Below the pieces are notes generated by a model that had not been told where the DNA came from, searched no databases, and saw only the letters and a program-made list of their open reading frames with translations. A stretch of DNA of 64,000 nucleotides, taken from assembly GCA_001247695.2 (NCBI GenBank), contig LGRX02033499.1, positions 1 through 64,000 of the forward strand, written 5' to 3'. Position numbers and translations under genes: made by a program. This DNA comes from Cymbomonas tetramitiformis. Taxonomy: Eukaryota; Chlorophyta; Pyramimonadophyceae; Pyramimonadales; Pyramimonadaceae. This document shows positions 22,071 through 30,674 of this stretch, piece after piece (within the stretch, counting starts at the first letter, position 1; each line of letters starts with the position of its first letter).

Positions 22071-25000
22071 ATGGCGACACTCGAAACATTTCAAGCACTG
22101 AGGGCTCAACATATTTTCCAGCTCTATCTTGGTAACAAGTGGAGCATTGTTAGAACCCTTGAAGCCGACGATCCTTCGGACAGTCTGCAATTACTGATTC
22201 ACTCTGAGGACCCTTCCGAGCAAAATGAAGAAATAATTTTTAGTTTTCCTAAATTTACCTCTTCGACTGTAACCGGGGGTAGCCTCGTTCCTGAGAAACG
22301 CGTAGCGTACAGTATCATTGAGAACGAGACTCCAATTCTGTATTTCGTCGCGTACAAAAACAGAAAGCTTACTGTGATCGAATTAGACAGCGCAAACTTT
22401 GAGGAAGCCTTGAGCCTTCCAAAGCACACAAATCGGCTTTTGGCTTTTCAAAGTTTGAAAACTAGAGCAGCAGACGAAAATAAAAGCAAAGAATTCTATC
22501 TAGCGAGCTATGTAAACCAGGCGTGGAAAGCGTCGATTACAGCTCCTTTCTGGCAAAGCAGGAGACCAGCGGCAGTGATCGATGACCTCGGACTTGCTGG
22601 CGAGGTACCATTTGTAGAGGCTTCGGTACGTCCCTTTCATGCCCTGCGCCTGGACCGGGGCGGAAAGCGTTCATTAGCTAATGAACGCTTTCGGCCTCGA
22701 AACGCGCGCCCTGAGCCCTGACCGGGGCGGAAAGCGTTCATTAGCTAATGAACGCTTTCGGCCCCGAAACGCGCGCCCTGAGCCTGACCGGGGCGGAAAG
22801 CGTTCATTAGCTAATGAACGCTTTCGGCCTCGAACCGCGCGCCCTGAGCCCTGACCGGGGCGGAAAGCGTTCATTAGCTAATGAACGCTTTCGGCCCCGA
22901 AACGCGCGCCCTGAGCCTGACCGGGGCGGAAAGTGTTCATTAGCTAATGAACGCTTTCGGCCCCGAAACGCGCGCCCTGCGCCTGACCGGGGCGGAAAGC
23001 GTTCATTAGCTAATGAACGCCTTCCGCCTCGAACCGCGCGCCCTGAGCCCTGACCGGGGCGGAAGGCTTTCATTAGCTAATGAACAGTTTCGTCTTGTCC
23101 CAGGCTGCCAGGAGAACGGCAGTGGAGCTTGCTGCCCAACGCGCCCTTCAAGGACCTGGTGGCTCCAGAGCTTTTACTGGAGCGGGCGCCAATGTGGATA
23201 TGTCTCAAGTGGCCACCCCATCTGAGGCAAGGAAGGCAGCCGAGGTGGCTGCACATGGGTGGCACGCTAAGCTAACAGTGGAGCATGCAGCAAAGATGGA
23301 TTTTGAGGAGAAAGCAAAGCTGTGCAGGCAAATCGAGATGGAGCACCGGTGGCCGAACCCGATGTCGACCGACGAGGCGGCGGAGCAAGGGAGTGTGTTT
23401 CGTCTCCCCATTGGATGCCTGTACCACGCGACGGGGTACGAGGCCTGCCGGGATCAAGAGAGGGGCTGGGTGAACGAGATCAAGAACAGCAGGAAGGAGA
23501 ACCCGTGGGCCCCTTTCAATGCGGGTCTTGTTGCGATCGACGATGTCAAAACCCGTGCCGAATTCTCCATAAAAAAAGCTCTCGCGGGAAAATACAGAGG
23601 CAAGGTTTTTGGGCACCAGCACTGTTATCAAGCCACCGACGAGTGTCACGAGGAAATCCCGTTGGAGATAGCTTTCCAGTTCTTCGAGAGCAAGATCTAC
23701 ATCGGTCTCACGCCTGACATGATTCGGTTCTTAGGCGAGATGCAGAACCAAATCGACCAGAAGACGAAAGGCAAAGACCACACTCAGTTCATGCAAGGGC
23801 TTCGTTCGACCCTTTTCGAAAAGAATGGGGTCGTGTACAAAGTTTACCGAGATGCGTTGATCTCCGAGTTCGTCGCCGGTGTCCCCGAGGACACCGAAGA
23901 GGGTACCTCTTATCAACCTGGGTATTACGAGGTCGGAGGGCTGGTGCAAAAAATGGCGGAGTTCGAATCAGAGCATGGATTTGCAGTCCCGGATATCGAG
24001 AAATATCCCAAGGGATTCCAGTACATCGAGGATGTGGAGACGTCTGAGCGCGAGGGAGACCTTGAGACCCTCCCTGAGGCAGACGTGACGGTGAAGACGC
24101 TGGAGGATGACATCAACGCTCACCTCGATCGGGTCACAAGTTGGTACCCCGTAATGTCTCACTTGAACCAGTCGATGGAGACGCATGTGAAGGAAGTAGC
24201 GATGTCCAAGCATTCTGTGTTCGGCGGCGTGCAAATCAACCACTACTTCATGCACTGGACAATTGCCAATTTCCGGCCGCAGACGTGGGACCTCTGCGTT
24301 AAGATCATGGAGGCTTACAGAAGGTTTGACCTGAAGGGCATGAAAAACCCTTTGGCTTCGAAGACCAAAAAGCGCAAGGCCTCATCTTCGCCCGCTAAGG
24401 GACCCGCCAAGAAAGCTGGCAAAAAAGGCACCTCCAACCGACAGGTAAATTACTTTTTACTTTTGCTTCAAACAGTGTTTACCCCCCCAAAGCATCCTTT
24501 TCTATATTTTAAGACATTCTAAAATGTTTTTTTTACTTGCAGATGGAAGACGAGGTGCAACGAGGAGGCGGGGACCACGGAGCGGGCTCGTCTAAAGGGG
24601 CAGGCATTTTGGTGGAAGAAGCTCAGTTTCTCCACAATGCCAAATCCATGGGTATGACGTTCTGGATTAACTTGGGCGGCTTGGCGGGGGAGGCGGAGTT
24701 CGACAAGGTAGACACGTATCTGCGCCTGATTATTCAGAAGGAGTTGTCAGTAAAAGAGGGGGGCCTGATGATAAGCCAGTTCAAGAAGGAACGCATGGTG
24801 CAGAAGCACTTGGTGTCCGCGGCGGGATTGCAAACCTGGGACGCATTCAAGGCCGAGTTCACCCCCTACTGGAGCTCCCAAGAGAAAATCGAGTCGTTGA
24901 TCGGCTGCTTACCTTCAACTCAGGGGGGAGCGCGCCGGGGGGGATCTGGGGAAGTTCCGCACGCGATCTTGAATTACGTCGAGAACGCGCGGGCGAATCT

Positions 25001-26051
25001 CCAAGAAGCGCAGGCGCCACGCGCGGGGCACATCCTAGGCTTGCAACAGGTCGAGGTGAAAGTCGACATCAAACTCTATCGGGAGGCGCGGACCGAGGGG
25101 CCGGAGCTTAAGGTTCCAGGAGAGGCAGGCCTTGAGGAGGACGAGCCCACACATGAGACGAAGGTGCCGATGTTCCCTCGTTGGAAGATCGTCAAGGGCA
25201 GCATGAGCGATATGAAGGACGTCCCGAGGCTGCCCTTCACGGGGACGATCATCGACTGCAATTACGCCCTTGACAAGGAGAAGACTCCCGACGCGATGAC
25301 CAAGGAGGAGGTGCAACCGTTCCTGGAGTCTTTCAACGCCAAGACCACCGCCCCGGCATGGACTATCGCTATCTTTTGCGGTTTCGTCCAACAAAGCGAT
25401 TTCCTGGAGGTGATTGACAATTACTGCTCCGGCCGCGCGGAGCGGTTCTTCTGGCACAAGCAGAACGTGAACATGAACCCCAACAGGACCGTGCGCTACA
25501 ATGACGTTGAATGTGGCGTCCTGGGGTACCATGTAAAGAGCGATGCCCAGGGGGAGTCTACTAAAAAGCCGGAGTGGATGTTCAACTTTGATACTGGAGA
25601 AGGTGAACGTGTGAGCCGCGCGTCACTTTTGCGCGGCTTCCCGGTTGTGCACCAGATGTTCAAACGCGACAACAAAGCCGTGAATAACCATCAGAAACCC
25701 CAAGCTCTGTTGATGGAGCTGATCCAGTGCCACATGCTCGGTGACAATCCGGGCAAGATGGATGAGAACGGCCATCCACTCAACTGGATTCTCGACGCTT
25801 GCTGCGGCGTCGGCTCGACGTCCATGGCCGCCATGAGGTGTGGTATGAACGCGATCGGCTTCGACCACGACCAGTTCATGGTCAGCTCTGCGCAGCAACG
25901 GCTGATCAATTTCGACAACGAGCCCGATCAGGACGCCGAGACGAAGCCAAAACAGAAGAGCGAACCGACGGCGAAGGGCAAGGAAGCGGCCACTGCCGAA
26001 TCTGAGGAAGAAGAGAATGATGCAGATGAGGAAGATGAGAATGATGAATAA
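22071..26051 (+). CDS. 1134-residue DNA-methyltransferase-like protein, three exons
   Basis: ATG at 22071 (context GCAATGG). Exons 22071-22625, 23104-24444 and 24543-26051, all phase 0 with GTACGT and GTAAAT donors and CAG acceptors. Residues 1-630 match no family I know; a basic stretch KKRKASSSPAKGPAKKAGKK (about 607-626) is a likely nuclear signal. The C-terminal part has beta-class amino-methyltransferase order: a motif-IV-like IIDCNYAL (870-873 DCNY in place of DPPY), AWTIAIFCGF, NNHQKPQALLMELI (about 1013-1026), then the AdoMet-binding loop ILDACCGVGSTSMAAMRCGM...GFDHD (from 1048). This resembles the QKP...LDPFxGSGTT segment of N4-cytosine/N6-adenine enzymes. The tail is acidic. The DPPY change leaves activity uncertain; it may be a DNA-binding or sensing derivative. 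Upstream start codons at 21975 are less likely. Confidence 0.8.
22661..23095. repeat. 66-67-bp palindromic tandem array in the methyltransferase gene intron
   Basis: Seven copies (CGGAAAGCG starts at 22661, 22728, 22794, 22861 and onward) occupy intron 1 (22626-23103). Each unit has the near-perfect palindrome CGGAAAGCGTTCATTAG/CTAATGAACGCTTTCGG followed by GC-rich spacer CGAAACGCGCGCCCTGAGCC. The core CGTTCATTAGCTAATGAACG is the same as in the 20568-21064 array, while the spacers differ. The open frames through it are repeat artefacts. Confidence 0.88.
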
Positions 26052-26297
26052 AATAGTAGGATTTGTCGACCGCCCTGACTGATAGTATCAGTCATGCCTC
26101 GACGGTATAGGGTGAAAAGTACTCTACTCGTAAACATTTGAATAAAGAATGATACATGTATGCATATTTCGGTGTTTTCATTGTACGCATACTGCACTTT
26201 TCTACCGTGTTGCCTTTATGTATACCTATTTCGCGCATAAATATCACTAAACCCTGATTTTTTTGAAATATATATAAATCCAAAAATGACATATGAT

Positions 26298-26324
26298 AAT
26301 ATCATTTTCATCGAATAGTGTGTT
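26298..26324 (-). repeat. Right terminal inverted repeat (27 bp)
   Basis: Exact reverse complement of 17822-17848, ending ...CGAATAGTGTGTT. Followed directly by TGAT (26325-26328). Confidence 0.9.
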
Positions 26325-26382
26325 TGATCGATAACCGAGCTAAGAATAAATGGGCTATAAATCTCAAGAAGTATTCTTATTT

Positions 26383-26634
26383 TCACAAGCGTGTGTATGT
26401 GTTTAAGAATAATATCCCGAATGTCCAGTTTATTGCAAATGAATTCTCCGAGGGCTCCGTGGCGTGCGTAGGGAGCTGTATCGGGTCGGGTTGGGAAGGG
26501 GGCCTTGCCGGTGGGGTGTGTAACAGAGCGCTGATCACTAAGGCGCGCAACTCTTCAAATTGAGGCTGGCTTATTAATCCATCGGTAAAATCTTCTTTCA
26601 AAAGCCGAAGCCTTTTCCGTGTCTGGTCGGCCAT
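26383..26634 (-). pseudogene. Short leader-like ORF, possible hAT first exon
   Basis: Frame from ATG 26634 reads MADQTRKRLRLLKEDFTDGL then ISQPQFEELRALVISALL and a Pro-rich stretch. The helical K/R-rich start followed by DGLIS..QFEELR resembles small SHOCT-like leader segments at the start of some algal transposon proteins (recalled, not verified). It lies just outside the right end of the 8.5-kb transposon, on the same strand as the hAT C-terminus at 16997-17389. The two could be one disrupted gene. Weak evidence. Confidence 0.3.
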
Positions 26635-26755
26635 AATCTGTATTGTGTCAAAGTTTTTGGGTCCAAAACTTGAGGCAGCCGCAAAGCTTTGCAGTAATCG
26701 CGAAAATAAGAATATTCTGAGAGGCGATCAAACTTTGGTTGAATTTTAGGAATAT

Positions 26756-28600
26756 TTATGAGATGTAATCATGGTGTGAGTTAATATCACTGACTTTAGC
26801 AAGAACAGAAGAGGGCGGGTCCATATGGTCATTAATGTCGAAAATGGAACCTGCTGGAATTAGGATGCAGCCGTCATTGGTGATGCTATATTCAGCAAAG
26901 TCGTATTGAAGACTGCTGGTTCCTTCGATTCTCACAAAGACATTAGGGTTTTCGGCATTGTTACTGTATTCTGTATATTGTATTGACATGGCCTCTAAGT
27001 CAATATTGGTAATGTGAATAAGAGAGATGGAATCTCGGTCACCATTTCCTTTCCAATGAAACTCACCCGTGTCCGGGGGTACTATGTTGTCCCTATATTG
27101 TTTTTTGACATATCTGGCCTGTGGGTCCGAATCTACGGGGTTTTGAAGCATTTCCTTTTCGATTGCGGTTAGCCATCCAGGGGGTCTATTACCGTTCAGC
27201 CTGAAAAAGCCTTTGCTTTCTTGCCAGTTTTTTAACATTCCACCGCAAGGAGTCAGAAAGGAACCTGTGTGCTTAAGGTTATATTTTGAATTGCGGAGGT
27301 AACATTCCTCGTCATGTAGAGTTGTCTGGGAAGGGTGGTGACTAATGTGGTTTCACCCGCTTCATTTTCGGGGTAATTTTTAGAGTCGATAGCGTATCCA
27401 AGTTTTGCCATAATGTGACCTGTACGCCCGAACCAGTTAAAGCGTTTGTCTTTTGTGTGACTGTAGGTTGCATAGTGTGATAAGGGGAAGCCCGAGATGG
27501 CATTATTACTCATTTCGTTGTTCATGTTTTGAATTATTATTTTAAGCCATAGATTGTTGTTTCTACGGTATAGTGAGATAAGGTGGGGGTCAGTGATACG
27601 GTCCGTGTGGTTGTGTTGCCAGTATTCGTGTTCATCTGCAGAACACAGGGTGTTCATGGTTTCAGTAATACACGACGCAGTTGCAATATCGAAGACACTA
27701 TCAATACCGTACCCGCCCTGGCAGACTGCTGTCCAGATTATTTGGTGATTAGTGTCAACTGGGCAGCCCAGGTATTTGATTATAAACGAAGCTATCATTT
27801 TGTCTAATTCAATTGCAACATTCTTTGAGGAGTTGGCAATTGCTGAGGTAACTTTAAGGGGGTACGCCATCCTCGGAACTACAACCGCATTTATAACATA
27901 TCTTAGCTGGTGTAGAGTCATGTGTTGCAGTTGGATGGATGTGAGAGTAGATTTAAGTCTGTCGATAAGGATTTCGCCGCCTGTTTTTCCCATTCCCCAT
28001 TTAGTGCAAACCAAACTCCGAGGTATCTGTTTACCTCTTTGCTGTTAGAGAAATCGAGAAAATCCGGTGACTCGGGGGGTATCCATTTCGCATCAACGGA
28101 AGGACTTGAGTCATTGGTATTGGGCTCCAGGTGACCCCCAGAGATGAGTAAATCATCGGACATGTCATATCGTGTTACCATTCTGCCCTGGGGTTTGATG
28201 CGCTTTCTGTAAGAGTATTTGGATTTCTTAACATTGATAGGAATACCGATGAAACTCATCAATTCATTAACTATACCTAGCATGTCTTGGACTTCGTCTT
28301 TAGTTTTCCCCACGAGCATGATGTCATCACAGAAGAACCGTGCAAAGATATTTAAAGGGGTGTCCTTTTCTAATAGGTTTTGGGAGGGAGGAATAACATT
28401 ATTTCCTGGTTTGTCTGGTCTATGGCGTTCCGAGTTCAGTTCGTATCCATATGTGGTTCCTGTCGGGTTTGCACCGTTTGCTCTTTTTGCTAACCAAATT
28501 GCCAGAATATCCATAATGGCTACAAACCTTAGTGGGCTCAAAACTTCTCCCTGAGGAGCTCCACTAATTAGCTTAAGGAAAATTGGGAAATACCCACCCT
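26756..28600 (-). pseudogene. LINE-type (non-LTR) reverse transcriptase, 5'-truncated
   Basis: Minus-strand coding starts near 28600 with PIFLKLISGAPQGEVLSPLR (RT motif PQGxxLSP) and continues in the 28541-27918 frame with the catalytic FARFFCDDIMLVGKTKDEVQ (FCDD in place of FADD) and EVNRYLGVWFALNGEWEKQ. One frameshift near 27968 moves to the 28014-27253 frame, the thumb region (ILIDRLKSTL ... LHQLRYVINAVVVPRMAYPL). A further frame, 27238-26756, covers the C-terminal region with no domain I recognise. N-terminal endonuclease and early RT motifs are absent, so this is a 5'-truncated copy as is common for LINEs. Confidence 0.7.
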
Positions 28601-28633
28601 ACTTCAACCGAGATTTTGAGGGTCAAGATGAAC

Positions 28634-29332
28634 TCAGATCAAACTTTTGACAAGACACTGCAGAAAGAGTAGCTCAAGATCTTGACGACAAGGGTCTCCA
28701 AATTTTGAAAGCACCGCCGAAGAAGCCCCCAATGCGCCCTTTAAGTTAAGGTGGCTTAAGCTGTGGGTAATAGGCAAAACGCTCAAGGTGTTGCCACGAA
28801 GGGGGTGAGGTAAAATGGAGAAGAGTAGCTCGTTGATGGAGACGTGGTAAAACTCGTGATCGTGCTCTAGGTCGAGGAGCTTTGCTGCTTCGTGATAGGA
28901 GACAGGGTAGAGGACATGGACCAATCCAGAAAGAAGGGCGTTGAAGTCCACGTCCGCGGTGGCAGTGATTGTCGAGGGTGAAACCAGTAGGGAGCTTCAG
29001 GCCAGTGGACTTGAGGTAGGTGAGGAGGTCGCTGCCTTACTGGAACGCGTAGGCGAGTTGGTCAGTGTACTGTACTCGTCCTCGCGTCCCTCCTCCACAG
29101 ACGTAGTGAGGAGAATGTCGGGGTCGTTGAAATAGTCGAAAGCTGTGGGAGCGTCGACTGTAGATGTCGGCTTGGAACGCAGGGAAGAAGTCCCCACGAT
29201 CCTGCGCCTCCCACGAGACGAAGTCGGAGTGGTACGTGAGGCTGGTGGCGTAGATGTCGGAGTGGATGCACTAGCGTGTGTACGCGCAGCGCGGAGCGCT
29301 GAGGCAAGGCCGTCACGTCGTGCAGACGCCAT
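28634..29332 (-). pseudogene. Unrecognised broken ORF upstream of the LINE fragment
   Basis: Starts MASARRDGLASALRAARTHA (ATG 29332) with a Ser/Thr/Pro-rich linker, then APTAFDYFNDPDILLTTSVE. A stop at 28997-28999 interrupts the frame, which then resumes with DFNALLSGLVHVLYPVSYHE and ends at 28634. Around the stop a different frame gives well-formed protein (SDLLTYLKSTGLKLPTGFTL), so indels flank this part. It could be the first ORF of a retroelement or the start of the LINE's own polyprotein. No domain recognised. Confidence 0.4.
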
Positions 29333-29424
29333 TGTCGAAAGAAAGTAGTGGTTGTCCAACGAAGAATTTTACACGCCTGTCGAGGTCGCGTGAAAAAAAA
29401 CGTAAAATGAATTTGTCGGAAGAA

Positions 29425-29535
29425 AGATGTCGGAAAAAGAGGCGCAACGTAGATGTAAGAACGCGTGCTGCCAGTGATGTCGGGTCGCTGGAACGATGTC
29501 GGTAAACGCGGAAAGATGTCGGGATGTCGGGATGG
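29425..29535. repeat. Dispersed GATGTCGG motif cluster
   Basis: GATGTCGG occurs at least five times between 29425 and 29533 (and again at 29163 and 29254). It lies directly upstream of the minus-strand ATG at 29332, so the repeats may be promoter elements of that ORF; this is inference. Confidence 0.45.
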
Positions 29536-29594
29536 ACTAAATAAGAAACAGTAAGCCAACCACAAAACGATGGTGGACTGTAACCTGATAAAAC

Positions 29595-29616
29595 AACATA
29601 TATATATATATATGTT
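29595..29616. repeat. (AT)n palindromic microsatellite
   Basis: ACATATATATATATATATGT, a self-complementary AT run between AACA and TGTT. Simple repeat. Confidence 0.8.
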
Positions 29617-29773
29617 GTAACGGCGGACGGAAGGGCAGAGTGATAACGGCTTAATGTCTAAGGTCTAAAATCGAATAAGACAACATACTGCAAGGGCTAA
29701 CAGGCGAGCCATGGCACACCGGCACACGAGGACCGCCTATGACCGGAACCATGGCACACCGGCACACGAGACC

Positions 29774-29842
29774 GGCGAGGGGTGACACATGGCACCAGTG
29801 TCTACCCCTTATGGGGGGAGAAAGTCAGTGTTCCCATGAAGA
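29774..29842 (+). repeat. Dispersed repeat shared with 54352-54420
   Basis: GGCGAGGGGTGACACATGGC...CCCCTTATGGGGGGAGAAAGTCAGTGTTCCCATGA recurs with few changes at 54352-54420 in the same orientation. Probably part of an LTR or retroelement fragment. Just before it, ATGGCACACCGGCACACGAG is present twice (29711 and 29751). Confidence 0.7.
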
Positions 29843-30674
29843 GATGAGGCGCATCAACACGGATGGGTGGTGCTCCCTCTCGAGCGAGTTTGACCTAACC
29901 GTGCAAGTTGCATCCAAATCTCTTGTGATGATGGCGGGAAGAGGTTCTAGAAGCATAGAACCTTCCCTCATATGGTCCCTAAATGTTTTATGAGCGCCCA
30001 TACGCTCTCACCGTGTCAGCATGCTACTTTAAACGCATCTTGATAACCGCGGTAATCAGAAGTGACTTGCGGTCACTTCCGATTTCCGTAGGCGTTGTTC
30101 CGATTGGAGCAATGCCACTCGGTATGCAACGAGATAAGTACCCGTCATCGTAATGTTATCTACGCGTTGATATATGTATGGCATGCATACGGCGCGGAAA
30201 GCTCTGTTCAAAGCCTGACGCAACGTTCGTTGTCGCTGATAGGGAACGGCTGAGCTCTCGAGTTTCCGCGGACCTCCGTGAAATCGAGAGCTCTGGAGCT
30301 TCCGATTTTCGATGACCGCCAATCAGAGACGAGAACTCGTCGTTCCGATGGCACGAGTAATCGCGTTTGTGAGCCCATGCCGCAGTTTTTGTGAATCTGG
30401 CTCGGATTTCCCATGAAATTCAGTCTAATGACCAAATCGAATCGAGAATGCAAAAATCTGCAACTTGCAACGTTAACAGTGTAAAAAACAAAAATCGGGG
30501 GCTACGAGAAGGGGACGCCTTAACACTGTGCCGAAACGTCTAGTCGAGGGGTCAAAATAGAGGTAGAATTTGCTAAAAATGGCAATCTTCCCCTCGAAAT
30601 CACATAGGCGATAGGGGTATTTTATATAGGGGGTACGTGAACGTACAGGTGGGGGAAAATCAATTTCCAAATTA
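29843..30674. other. Non-coding region with inverted repeats
   Basis: No gene recognised. Contains a clean inverted repeat with arms GAGCTCTCGA (about 30251) and TCGAGAGCTC (about 30284). Confidence 0.45.

Larger units (their letters stand above)
17822..26324. mobile_element. 8.5-kb DNA transposon with transposase-like and methyltransferase-like genes
   Basis: The ends are perfect 27-bp inverted repeats: 17822-17848 starts AACACACTATTCGATGAAAA and its exact reverse complement is 26298-26324. Similarity fades just inside (nTCATnTG). The 4-bp flanks are identical: TGAT at 17818-17821 and TGAT at 26325-26328, as expected for a target-site duplication. Inside are two divergent genes only: a DUF7869-type gene on - (18087-21746) and a methyltransferase-like gene on + (22071-26051). 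Each carries a palindromic tandem array in an intron. Perfect terminal repeats and a nearly complete coding set suggest a fairly recent insertion. I cannot place it in a named superfamily from memory; KDZ-like elements also carry DNA-modification genes, but the transposase here does not look like KDZ. Confidence 0.85.

Noticed and set aside
22674..23073. ORFs of RGRKRSLANERFPPRSG repeats
   Set aside because: Translation of the intronic 66-67-bp array on the opposite strand.
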